Positions 20,029-32,928 of a stretch of 64,000 nt of DNA are shown here, one piece after another; position 1 is the first letter of the stretch, and each line of letters opens with the position of its first letter. This DNA is from Cokeromyces recurvatus (Eukaryota; Mucoromycota; Mucoromycetes; Mucorales; Mucoraceae), in NCBI RefSeq assembly GCF_025118155.1, contig NW_026251389.1, positions 682,001 through 746,000 of the forward strand, in the 5' to 3' direction. Position numbers and translations under genes: made by a program. A model generated the notes under the pieces. That model ran no database searches, was not told the DNA's origin, and saw only the letters and a list, made by a program, of their open reading frames with translations.

Positions 20029-23000
20029 TTATGTATGTTCTTCAGTCATGAAGATTTTTTCCATAAATTGTTCGTAACTCCTAAAAATAATGCAAGAGAA
20101 AAAAAAATTTTTTTTAAGCCTTTTTGGAATACTTTGACGTCATTTTTTCTCTATATTTATATTTGTATACAACTTACCAGTTAGCTACTTTATGTCTATT
20201 AGTTATTGTTCGAACATCATTTGCTCTTTGTGCATAAACACATTTATAAAATGAATATAAGTTTGTATGGACTGAAGCACGAAATGCATTAATGGCCGTT
20301 GCTCTGACAAGTGAACCCAGAATGGGCTGAGATATAACCATTTGGTCAAAAAGTGGTCCAAAATAGGGAATCTATAATTGAAATGGCGTTTTAATTTTTA
20401 TAACTCAGAATCAAAAGAAAACAGTAAGAGAATCTATTACCTTGGAATCGCGATACACTTGTATTGAATACAAGTTGTCTGGTAATGGTGTTACAATAAT
20501 TTGTGCATTACCAAAATCACCTCCAATTGTTCCGATACGATAATCCCTGTCATGTTCATTCCAAACAATATGTACATGATCATTACCAATATGTCGTTTC
20601 TAAAGCATATTCAAGTATTGATAAAGAAGACTCCCCCTTTTTTTTTTTTTCTTAAATAAATAAATAAATAAAACGTACCTTTTTCAATTGCTTAGAATCT
20701 TCACTGTCCGTGGGTATTTTAGTTACATCATGAAATATCATTTCAAGGCTTGAAGAGCAGTAGTAAGTTGCTTGTGTTCCATTAGTTAAATTTCTTTCTA
20801 GCCCTCCAAGATAACCAGTGTGTGTAGCAATATCAATTTCCCAACCTAAACTATTTACAAAATTATTATATCTCTCAGATCCTTGATTATTTTGTAGTAT
20901 AGTTTGCTCATCTTCTTGTCCATGAGCGACATAAATTAATCCAATCTTTATAGTTTCACGTCTATGTATAATATATTAATTATTCAAATTTATCTACTTT
21001 GTCTTTTTTGGTTATTTTTCCCGTTAATTTAGTTTACCCGTGTTTTCTATCAAGTCCTCTTAAATCCCGATATAATGCTGGTGTCTTGTTAAGCATTTGA
21101 AATGAACCATTTTTAAGTTGATTATAATGAATGAAGCCCATGTGACTCATCAATAAACGGCTTTGTTGAAAGTGACTATACGCTTTCTCTGCTTCTTGAG
21201 GAAACGCAGGTAAAAAATCCTTTCCTAAACTGAAATTAGCTAATAGCTGAGTTTGCATAGATTCTCCACGTTTTAGAATTCCATTTTCCGCTTCCTTTTC
21301 TCGAAGATGATTCATTTTTGAATACCAAAGTTGACTGCATAAATAATAATATTAATTTTAAACATCATAAACTTAACTTTTTTTTTCTGCTCTTTTTTCC
21401 TTACACATTAGTTCTATGTTGTTCATTGTTTTGAGCTTCATTTTGAAGATAATCATTTAAGTGTGAGCCCAAATTCCCTGTCATCTCCATTTGAAGAAGT
21501 GTTGGTGTACTTGGTACGTTTAATGGCAAACCGGGATCTAAAAGACAGTCTGGATGTGACTCTCCAATTCTAATACAGAATATTATGTAAGCTATTTATT
21601 TTTTTTTCTACTCATTTATTAGGTTAAATACTATACTGTTTCAATAAAATGCCCATAGGATCCTTGTCATTTAATTTTAAAGTTTCTTCTTTTTGACCAA
21701 TCTCAGTAGGTCTAAGAGAAAGAGAGAAAAATCATGTTATTACTTTGCACAAAAGTTTTTTTTTCTTTTCTTTTCTTACACTTCATTTATGGATTGAATA
21801 TTTAAGCCCCGTCTCAAAACAAATTGCTCTTCAGCATTTCCTATGGAATTTTTCTTGAAAGCAGTAGTAGTTTCAGAAGAACCAAATTTGGGTTCTAATC
21901 TAGTATCCCAGACATACCGCCCTGTTAAATCACGAATAATGATACGAGCTTCAGCCTCTAATAGATGAGGGGACATCAGGGTCCAGATTTCCAAAATAAA
22001 TGAAAAAAAAAATAAGTTTTTTTTTCTTTTCTTTTTTTTTAAAAAAAAAAACATTTTTACCTCTTTGATTTGATTTTGGTAATTCTACAAAAGCAATAAT
22101 TGTAGTATCATTAAAAGAAAAGTATTGGTATTGATGATAATTTTCTTCTTCTTGAGAGACACCTGGTCCAAGAATTGTACTATGAATAGTAGCAGGACCA
22201 TTTGGTGGTGCAAAACTATTAAAATGATGTAATAGATGAAGAAGAACAGCTTCAGCAGATTCCTATATTTAAAGAAAAATAAGGTTATTAAATATTATCC
22301 TCTCTCTCTATATATATAAATATATTTACCTTAACATAGCTTTGGTCATTTTCAATCAAATGTACACCTTGATTTATAAATTCAAAATGAATATTAGGTC
22401 TTTTTTCTGGAGTTAACTTGAATTTAAATAAGGTTTCTTTTTTTTAGTATTCAAGTATCTTGGTGGATGTGGTAAAAGTTTTTCATGATTACCATCCTAA
22501 AAAGAAAAATAAAAGATGAGTATAAAAAAAGAATGTTATAAATATACATAGTTTACCGAACTAAGATGGAGTGCTAATTCAATACTATCAAATACAAGCT
22601 GACAAAGATCAGTCTCTGTGAAAATGATTGGTTCAATAGACATGATCCATTCCAGTAAACAACTAAATAGTTTAGATATAATAAAACCTCTTCCATTCTT
22701 TGGATTCTTTTCATAATATTTCAAATGCATATTAAGTGAATCTAAAATTCTTGTCAAACTTTCATGCATAATAATCTAATATTATGAATTAAATATTTTT
22801 AATTCTTTATGCTTTCTTCTCCTTTTCCTCCTTCCCCTCCCCAAAAAAAAAGAGCCCACCCGTTTTTCTTTTGCTTAACTTACTCCTTCAGGATCTAATT
22901 TTTCTTTATATGTTTGTGCAATAGTATTCAAACAGTCAACAGCAGTATTTACAATCGAAATATGATTCCAGTATAAATGGTTTGTCAAGGAAACAATACA

Positions 23001-26000
23001 TTCATATATAATATCATATTGAGGACTAAAATGAATATAAATAAAATTATGTTCTATAAATAAATAATAAGTGTACGTGAGAGAGAGAAAGAAACTTACT
23101 TTTCAGAAGCTAATAATTCATCTAGAATTAAGGCACAAAGAGCACCGAAAAGCATACAATAGGTGTCTATTTCTTCATCACTTTGGGGTGCTGAGATTGT
23201 ACTTGCTTTAACTAAACGAATAAATATGTCCTTTAACCGTACTTTGACATCTGTAAATGAAAATGCCTTTCCTAGTTGGAGTCCATGTACCCATGACATA
23301 TGTTGCTCATCTATTTGAATTGTTATATCTTTAAGATGATTGGATACTGACACTAATGAACCTAAAATTATAATACAACTTCTTTTGACATTATGAGGCA
23401 CTTGAGATGAAACATCATCATTCAAAAGCTAGACAAAAATATTAGACTTATATAGGGAAGAGAAGTGAAAGCGGAGGGGGAAAAAAAAGCTAATATACTT
23501 ACTTGATTTTCGATAGCTGTAATAAACGATGGAATTAAGATATGAATGCCTGGTAAAGAAAACCCAAAGATACGCTCTGAATTGATAATAATAGATTGAA
23601 TAATGATATTATTATTGGATGCTAATCCTTTTAGAATAGATTTATAAAAGGCTGCATAGTAGCCTTCCGGAACCGTTTCTTCCGATCTTTGTAGCATAAG
23701 TCGACATAAACTTCCATAAGCAGTTGCTTTACCAACATCATATACACTATCAAAAAAAAAAAAAAAAAAAAAAATTAGGCAAAGATAAAAATAGTCATCA
23801 ATTAATATAAACTTACGAAGATAGTTCTGTCGCTTCAAATAACCAAGGTGCTATTTCATACATTGATGGAATAGGTATATTACGATAAGGCTGTTGAGCT
23901 CTTACTAAACGTAGAGTATCCCAAATATCGACAACGCAGTTCATAGCAATAGCATAATTTTGAGATCCCTAAATTAAACCCTTATAAATTAAATATCTTT
24001 TCATTGGCTTCATAAGTGTATCTTTAAATTTACCTCGATCTGATTGATATTACCTATAATAAGTAACATGTTTTTCCAAATAGCTAAAACTTGTTGGCCA
24101 TCACAAACTAAATTATTTAAAATAAGAAATTCGGAGCTCTTAAAACACCCTAAATTAGTTGGTAGCTTTTCTGTTACTGAAGCAGAATTCACCATCATTA
24201 AAATCGATTCTCCAGCTGGCCAAGCAGAAGAGGATGATGTACGATTAGACTACAAATACAAGCATAAATTAGTTAAAAAAAAAGGAAATATAAATATATA
24301 CATATTTGTTAATTACATTACCTTTGTAGATATTTCATCTATAGAACTACTAGTACTGCCACTATGATCCACTAAATCAATCATTTTAGTATCTTCCTCT
24401 TTATTTGCTGTTTTGGATATGCTTGCTTGAGAATCCCCATGATGAACCAAGTTGAGCAACTTGGATCCAGAATCCTGCCATAAAGTATCCAATTGTTGAA
24501 TGCTGATCGCTCGACGTCCTTTTTCATTAGATGAGCTTGTATTAGCTATGCTCGTATTACTTCGTTTACCTAAAGCGGCACTTGATGGCTGTTGTGCGGG
24601 CATCATACTTTTGATACCAAATTTAAGATTCTTGGTTGGTGTTGTTGTTGTTTCTTCTTCTTCTTCCTCTGGCTTTTCTTCATCTACAACCGAGCTCAAA
24701 TTAGTGGATTTACGGTCTGATTTAAAAGTATATGCAAAATCAGTTAAAGAAGCACTACTTAAGTTACGTAACAATGTTGATACACTTCCTTCTGGTTCTG
24801 GTTGAGGATCTTGCTGTCTAGCCTCAATGAGTTGTCCATCACTACCACAGGCAGAAAGTGGACGCGACACAGAATTTGACGTATTCCGCTTGTTGCTCTG
24901 TCGTCCCTGTATGCTCAAATGACGAGATCGTATCTTGGATCCCTTGCTACGTGATGTTGTAGTAGTCGAAGACATGTTGGTAATCTGCATTGAATAACGA
25001 TTAGTGACGGGCATAGCGGACGCTGGTAATTCCTCAATCAAGCGATACTTGGTGTCTGAATAAAGATCATATTCAACTTTATATAAACGTGATGATAAAA
25101 GTTGTGTTAATTTCTGCATGATCCTCACCCATTGATTGATAGATTGAATCCAACGCATCGAACTCACCATATGTACCTTAAGCTGATGCCAGAATTCCAT
25201 ATGTACAATTTTAGCTCTTACAAAAGCATGTAAGGTTGTTTCCCAAATAAAATCAGCAAGCTCTTCTGCATAAGCTTGAACAGGGATTCGACTGTATTTT
25301 TCAGGCTGACTCATAAATCCTTGCTGAATCTCTAATAGGCACTGTAACATAAGCTCCCAACTCTCCGATTCAATATCAATACCCCCCTTCGAGACAGCGA
25401 TCGCACGATAGAGGTTAAGTGCATCTTTATAAAGTGACACTAACCCTTCCCAATCCATTGTCTGTTGTGTATATGCTACCATATTATCCCGACTCTCCTC
25501 AGGTCTCTTTTGATCAAAAATTAATTTAATCATTAAAAGATAACGTCGTAAAAAGATGTTAGCATCTGAATAATCAGGTGGCGGTAGTTGTTTTGCACTG
25601 GTTTCTTCAACAGGTGATGCACGTGTGTCAATATGTTGCGTAGATACAGATGCAATACTACTCGAACGTGTCACCGTACTGCCAGATCGTCTCAAAAATG
25701 ACGGTCGTTCTTCTTCACTACCTAATGTCCACACACCCAATATGTGGATGGCACCTCGAATGATATCTCGATACTGAGGATTTGAAGAAGGTAAAACTAA
25801 TGATTGACGAATAATTTCATGCAATATTTCACGAGTTTCATGTGATGACAAGACGATTGATTTAAGAATAGGTGTAGCAGGTGAAGAAGAGAGTATGCTA
25901 GTTGGAATATGATTCTGATGTTGCCAATGTGTATTAGTTAGATGACTATTGTTATCAAGACAATAGCCAATCAGAAATCTTAACATAGTACGAAGAATAC

Positions 26001-26342
26001 TTGGCGGGCAAACAGGAAATCCAGTTACTGTCTCTGAGTTATTTGGTGTACCTTCAACTTGAAGTGCCCTTGAAACAAAAGGAACAAATTTTGTCATATA
26101 ATAAGTTCGGAAGATTTTGAATAAAAATTTTGCACTAGCAGTAGCTGCATCAATACCAACACCAGTTGCAATACCATCATCATGTTCAATATGAACACCT
26201 GGAGGATAATCGTATTCATCAGGTGGTGGGGGTGATCCTGCTGCTACATAAGCTAATCGAACAAGATTTGAAATAAAGATATGAATTAGAATAATTGAGT
26301 CATTATATGTAGGCTGTACTGGGTTAGGGTAAAGAGGTGCTA

Positions 26343-26373
<31 letters not shown>

Positions 26374-27493
26374 GGTTGTTGTTGCTGCTGCTGCTGCTGC
26401 ATCTCCTAAAATAAAGTGTTGATCAAGTTGAATAGGACTAGTCTTGATCTTTTCATCACGTTGTAAACCATGCTTGATCTGCTTATCAGAATGATTTTCT
26501 CGTAGCTTCTTGACGAATTGTAATCCTGTTGAATGAAATTTATTTGTATACACGTTGTTTACAGGCGTTGCTTCAATGTCTTGATTATTTGAAGGAGATG
26601 CTGACTGCATAGATGCTGGAGCTTGGGATGTATTTGCACTAGTTGCTGTAGTGGTTGAAGAAGAAGCAGAGTGACCCATATAGGGTTGAATTTCGTCTAA
26701 TATAAATAAGTCAAGTGAAATAGCGTTTGCAAATAAATTTATACATTCAGGATATTCAACTACTTGATCATTTAACCATAATAATAACAATTGAAAACCT
26801 AGTGCACGAAGTCTAAGATGATTACCATGATCGAGTATATGCGTAAGAATGGCAGCAATATTTTGTCTTTGCCATCCATTTCTCATTAATTCTGGTATAT
26901 ATAAAAATATTTTTCGAAGTAATAATAAATTCTTCTGTAAACTGACAAGTTCTTTTGAATTCCATGACTGAGGTCTTTCTGATTTATCTATTAAGACAAG
27001 ATGCATGAGCTTCTTTTTTTTTTTTTTTTCTTAAAAATGTGTAATGTATACATACGTTTAATTTTTTCTATTTGGTGCATGCAAGTTTCATAAACAACCT
27101 GAAATACTTGTTCTGCATGTTCTTGAAAAAACTTTGCTTGATCAAAAGTATTAGTGGCATCTAAATTGAAAAGATGAGATGAGCTTAATTTGGATGAAAA
27201 AATAAAATAAAATGAGTGCATGTCACTGTACCTATAAAACTCCATAGGCTTTGAGCTCTAGTTTTAATTTTTTGCCTTTCATCTAAAAAGTGTTTTGCTT
27301 TCTTCTTTAATTTTTCAGGTTTATCATTAGTATTATTGTTAAGAACAAATGTTGAAGTTGAAGATAAGATGCGTCCATCTAATTTCGTGTTCTTTTCCTC
27401 TGGTATTGAAGTATTATTGTTATGCATCGTTTGAGTATTTGAGTTTTTCTTCAAGAAGGAAGAGGAGGAGGAAGAAGGTAATGCCTTCCTCAT
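20029..27493 (-). CDS. RalGAP-alpha-type Rap/Ran GTPase-activating protein
   Basis: Large GAP with an N-terminal helical scaffold and a C-terminal Rap-GAP domain. Exons (descending): 27493-27232, 27160-27056, about 27009-24322, 24249-24034, 23968-23817, 23746-23503, 23428-23100, 23025-22884, 22775-22557, 22496-22330, 22262-22061, 21957-21780, 21711-21637, 21569-21405, 21334-21038, 20961-20679, 20599-20441, 20371-20178, 20080-20029. They total about 2,040 aa, like human RALGAPA1. The GAP core carries KRHIGNDHVHIVWNEH with the Asn equivalent to the TSC2 catalytic Asn, then YFGPLFD and VRATAINA. Exon 3 encodes low-complexity Ser/Thr/Gln/Ala linkers. Phases agree except at two homopolymers: A16 near 27014-27029 and A8 near 22438-22445, where one base is out. 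In animals the alpha subunit pairs with RalGAP-beta; the fungal GTPase target is unknown. Confidence 0.9.
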
Positions 27494-28731
27494 TGTGTTT
27501 GAGTAAGTCTATATATTACAGTAATAATAATAATAATAATAAAGGGAAAAAAACAGTTATTAAATTTATAATATACATAATAAATTTTTAAGGGGGAGGA
27601 AATAAAGGAGTCAAAGACAGATTTTATTTTACCTTTTATTTTATTTTATAACAAGACTTATTTCTTTAAAGAAATAAAGACTCTAAAGAAACGAAGCTTT
27701 ATTTGGTTCTTTATTTAATGCGTTTTATGAATTTGATTAATTACTTGAATTTCAAATAAATTTAAACGAAGTCGGTTTAAATTAAATAAAAAAAAAAAAA
27801 ATAATATAAAATAAAATAAAAGAAAAAAATAAAAAAAAAAATAAAAAAAAAATAAAATAAAATAAAATAAAGGTATATTACTTTATATAAATATCGAGCT
27901 TCATATTATTATTCAAATATTTTACTCATATAGAAAAGTAAGTTAATAAAGAAAAAAAGACCTTATTGAAGTTGAAAGCAATTTGTCCAAGTTAAATAAG
28001 AATAATAAACAGCAAAAAAATTATCCAAGGCGTAACTAGACTGGCCATATTAGATCCTATAATAGTTGATATCCTTTGTGAAAAAAAAAACAAACCCTGT
28101 TACAAGCATTGAACAGCAATACAAAGAAATTTGTGTAATCAAGGCATCATTTAAAAATGTATGTAAAAAATAATAAAGATGGCGTATTACTTCTTAAAAG
28201 TAACCAACATCAAGTCTCTTTTATCAAAGTACCTTTTCTTAAAATCCCTGAAGAAAGTGAACTTGATTCTTATGATTCCTCAGTAATTGTTTTACAACAT
28301 GTTCAGTGCACTAATTAGCTTCAAGAAAAAGATATCTAACTTTATCAAAGATGGCTTTGAAACTTTTAAAATTAAATGTTGACTTTACTGAAGTTCTGTT
28401 GAATTCTTTGAAAAGTATTGTATACACGTCTACTCTTGCAACTTTAGCAAGATAAAATGAAGTAGTAGCTACGAAAAAAAATTATATTTTGTATAATTAC
28501 AAAAAGGGAACACTTTTAGTATTTTTTGGTTATTTTTCTCAGATCAAGAATCTATTTCTAAATTGGGAAAAGCTTAAAGAGACAGTTACAAGTGTCTTGA
28601 ATTTGTGGAAAATTGTCAAAATACAAATCTCTATTCAAAGTTTCATTTGTGATTCAAGTAACTGTATATCATTTATGAGGAATTCACAAAGAATAGATTT
28701 ATCATGGAGAGTAAATCATTGAAGATAGTTT

Positions 28732-28776
<45 letters not shown>

Positions 28777-30110
28777 GTATGGGAAGTGGCAAGGGCTCCC
28801 TTTTGCACACTGTTTAAGCAAGAAAAAAAATTATCATTAAAGGTAATTGACTTTTAGTAACATCAATTCGGATGAGCCTTTCATGCCTGGTACAAAACTA
28901 GGATGTGATCTGGATACTGTTTATAATTTTATAATCACAGTTAAACAAGGAATTCAAGATGGAACTTTTACTCCTGTAAAATATACTGATCCAAGTAGCG
29001 CTCGTTTTTTTTTCTCGACTCTTCTTTCATACATGGTAAAAATAAAATCAATTTAAATAGATCCTTGAGCATTTTAGTAAATTTTCGACCAAAGTGATGT
29101 GGATCCTTGTTTACGTAAATGAAATCGAATCATTTCTCTTGATGAATAGCTTAAGTTGCTTCAATGGTTATTTGACAACCAAAGTTAGTGTACCATTCTT
29201 CTTTCTTATCACATTATTTTAATATTCCTTTTATATTTTCTCTTTCTCTCTCTTCATCTCTTTCTCTTTCTTTTTCACCTTGTATCTCACAAAGACTTTT
29301 AGCTTCATTTTCACTTTTCTTTTGTTTGGCTAATTTGAGCAATTCAGTATCATTTAGACACTACAGACTCATAAAGATTAAAAATTTGAATATGTAGTAA
29401 AGAAAAAAAAATGATTTAATGGAATAGATTTTATTAACTATACTCTAATTATTAACAGTTCAGTACCTGAAGCGTTATATCAATTTTTAGAACTTCTTTT
29501 TTTTTTCTTTTCAAAATTATAGAAAAAGGAAAAGAAATATAGTTCTTACTATATTGGTTGATAAATAATATATAAGTAAAAAGTATAATTTAGTGATTGG
29601 GCTATTTGTTTTTACTATACATACTTGCACCAGCATATCTGTAGGTGTTATTAATGCGAACAGTCTTTAACACCTACTTTCAGTCCGTCTTTTATTCTCA
29701 AATATTTCGTTCTCAGATGAAGGAATACAGCTCGTTCATCAGTCGTTTACGTTACAAGATTCTAAAGCAATTAAAATTATCAAAATCAAATCTTTAGTGG
29801 TTCATTCCAAGTTTCAATTAGAAGTGGTGATTCGTTTGGTCCAATAATTTACAATGCAAGAATGTGTTTCTATTCTACAAGCATGTTTCTTATTTTGCAC
29901 CCTACAGATAGAATATTTCCTATACAGTCATCTCACACACTATTTTCAGCCCTTTGTTTTCAATAGTATAAACTTATCAAGGTATTTTTTCAGCAACTTT
30001 ATGCTTTCAATATCTTTAGCTTTTATTTGCATTTGTTTAAACAAAGTTATTATTAATTTTTAATTAATAATTTTGACTAATATCGTTCTAGACCGCTTTG
30101 CTGTTTGTAG

Positions 30111-30167
<57 letters not shown>

Positions 30168-31200
30168 TATGCACTGATTATGTTCTCTATATCTTCTATT
30201 AAACGTAGTTGTTGTACTCTATGTTGATGCCTTGGTTAGTTGCTCGATGATGATCGTTATCCTTATCTCTAACATTCAGCACTATAAAATTTGACTTGAT
30301 AGTAATAGCATTCATTTAAATATCTCTCATATATGTGCCGTCGTCACCTCCTGTTACTGCCATCCCTTTTCATTGAAGATCCGCTATTATTCATTATGAA
30401 CAAGCTTCCCCGTAGTAAAAAACCTAAGCAACTTTTTTTATTGATTTATATGTTGGTCTGGCATCTGTTCCACTCTTTATATGTGTATTAAATTATCTAT
30501 TTTCAAGACATACTCCTTTCTCTTCTAATTTTTATATTTTTTTATTCTTTTTTTTTTCTTCCTTAACACCTTCTAAACTAACTAAAACAATAAGGCACAT
30601 TTTAGTTCTATATATCCTATTTATTTATTATTAGTTTCCTCTTTTTATTTTTAATTATATAAAGAGTGTGTTCATAAATTACAAATGTATCATAGGAATT
30701 ACTAACTAAAAAGAAAAAAAATAATTAATTATTCAAGTATTACGAATTATTATTTATTCAAAGTAATGAAAAAAAAAATGAATTTACTTTTACTTTTAGG
30801 TACTGCATTACTTAGTTACGGTGGGGAGGGTAGGATTTTGTAAACGGAAGGGGGGTGGTAGGAGGTTTAACGAAGACAACACTTTAAATAACCGCTTGAT
30901 TCATATCCATTGCTAATTACTATAGCAATAAATGTATGCCTTTATAGCTTTCTTGACACACTTTAACAAAACCTGATGAATTCAGGTTCAAGTTGTCAAG
31001 CAACAATGAACACGATAATACATTGCTACGCGTGATAGACAAAATAAATAATAATAATTTTTTTTATGACAGTCAAAGTTTTCTTTAATTTTATTGGACC
31101 ACAAGACCTTTTTTATTCTATTTTTTATTTTTTTCTCTACAAGACTTTTTTTTTTTTTCTTTTTTCTTTAATTATAATTATTAGATTAAAAAAAAAACTA
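27494..31200. other. Gene-poor 3.7-kb region with decayed ORF fragments
   Basis: No intact gene. Coding-like scraps on + include about 28158-28316 (MYVKNNKDGVLLLKSNQHQV...), 28847-29056 (SDEPFMPGTKLGCDLDTVYN...) and about 29715-29850 (EGIQLVHQSFTLQDSKAIK...). They look like remnants of longer proteins but I cannot name a family. Long poly(A): about 28739-28774 (36) and 30111-30165 (55, the longest in the window). C/T-rich and TTTC repeats occur near 29240-29275 and 31288-31308. Confidence 0.4.
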
Positions 31201-31471
31201 ATGGAATCTCAACAATCAAGTACGGCAAAAATATGAACTGCTTTACTCAAATATTAATTAATTACTTTTTTATAACCTTTTTTTTTCTTTCTTTCTTTCT
31301 TTCTTTCTTCTTTAAATAGGCTCCTCTGGTGTAGATATTAAAAACAAGAACGGTAGTTTTACTGCTCCCACACCTCAAAATACACCAATCAATCCTGCTC
31401 CTATTACTTCAAATTATCGTCCTTCTATTCCCGCTATTTCTGAAGATGCAGAAACGATTAATACTAAGGGT

Positions 31472-31519
<48 letters not shown>

Positions 31520-32792
31520 GGTTAATAAATAAGTGACTAATACATAGTATGATATTTAGGTTCATCATCTAATGATAACCCTCTCGCCGGTGCATTCACT
31601 GGTAATCCAGCTCTTATCAGCATGCTTCAGGGTAAATTAGGTACTTTGGTAGGCCGTCCTTCAGGTTATATCGATCAATTACCTGCATCTGTCAAACGTC
31701 GTTTGAATGGTCTCAAATACCTTCAATCAAAGCATGCTGAACTTGAAAATAAATTCCAAGAAGAGGTTTTGGCTTTAGAAAAGAAATATCTTGAACTCTA
31801 TCAACCTTTATATGATAAACGTGCCAAGATGATCAATGGTACATATGAACCTACTGATGAAGAAGTTGCTTTGGGTAAAAAAGTAGATGAAGAGGAAGAT
31901 GTGGAAGAAGAGGAAGAAGAAGATAAAAAGACAGCAAATGAAGAAGAAGATGATGATGTAAAGGGTGTTCCTGAATTCTGGTTAACTTTATTAAAGAATC
32001 ATCCCCAAATTTTTGAAACAATTACTGAAGAAGATGAAGGAGCCTTGAAACATTTATTGGATGTTCGTATGTCTTATATGGATCAGCCTGGCTTCAAACT
32101 TGAATTTGAATTTTCTGAAAATGACTACTTTACTAATAAGGTTCTCACAAAGACTTACTACTATCAAGACCATGCTTATGGTGGTGACTTTGTTTATGAT
32201 CACGCTGAGGGTTGTCAAGTGGATTGGAAGGAAGGTAAAGACTTAACCGTCACTGTTGAAACTAAAAAGCAACGTCATAAAGGCACCAATAAGACTCGTG
32301 TCGTCAAACGTACCGTTCCTTCTAATTCCTTCTTCCACTTCTTTAATCCTCCTACTATTCCTGATGAAGATGAAGAACTTGATGAAGAAGAAGCCGAAGG
32401 TTTAGATGCAAAACTTGAAGCCGATTATGAAATGGGTGAAGAATTTAAAGATAAGATTATTCCACATGCTGTTGATTACTTTACTGGCAAAGCACTTCAA
32501 TACGAAGACTATGAAGACGAAGATGATTATGTAAGTTTTTTTTTTTTTTTTGTTATAAAAGCTTATTGTATACTAACTTGTATAATTAATTATAGAATGA
32601 CTACTATGAAGATGAAGATGACGAAGAAGAAGATGATGATGAAGAAGATGATGATGACGATGATGATGATGATTCTACTGTAAGTTCCTCATTTATAACT
32701 TTTTTTATAAATAGTTTTATTTATTTATTTTTTGTTTCATTTTTTTTTAGCCTGCTAAATCAGAGAATGCTCCTGAATGCAAGCAATCTTAA
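31201..32792 (+). CDS. NAP1: Nucleosome assembly protein 1
   Basis: Histone H2A-H2B chaperone that shuttles between nucleus and cytoplasm. Exons 31201-31219 (inferred), 31320-31469, 31560-32530, 32596-32679 and 32751-32792 give 421 aa. The NAP fold is clear: a long dimerisation helix (LKYLQSKHAELENKFQEEVL), then YEPTDEEV, GVPEFWLTLLKNHP and SNSFFHFFNPP. An acidic tail follows, encoded partly in its own exon. The protein ends ECKQS, a CaaX-like box at the place where animal NAP1L proteins carry the farnesylated CKQQ. The first exon (MESQQS-S) uses a GTACGG donor and is the least certain part; phase agrees. Intron 2 holds a (TA)n run at 31481-31517. Confidence 0.93.
31481..31517. repeat. (TA)n microsatellite in NAP1 intron
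   Basis: About 18 alternating TA units inside the second NAP1 intron. Confidence 0.85.
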
Positions 32793-32928
32793 TTTCATCT
32801 ATTTTTTATTGTAATATTTCTTTTATATATACACACATGCACATATATATTATATACATATATATATGTATATACATTCACAACATTACATAAATAAAAA
32901 TTGAGTTTTTCTTTAAGAATATATTTAT

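Noticed and set aside
21958..22060. Apparent extra coding frame before RalGAP exon 12 and possible third frameshift
   Set aside because: Using the acceptor CTATTAG at 21958-21959 restores the phase and the conserved EAEARIIIRDLTGRY segment, so no frameshift is needed.
24500..24805. Frame antisense to RalGAP-alpha exon 3
   Set aside because: Low-complexity shadow of the Ser/Thr/Glu-rich linker.
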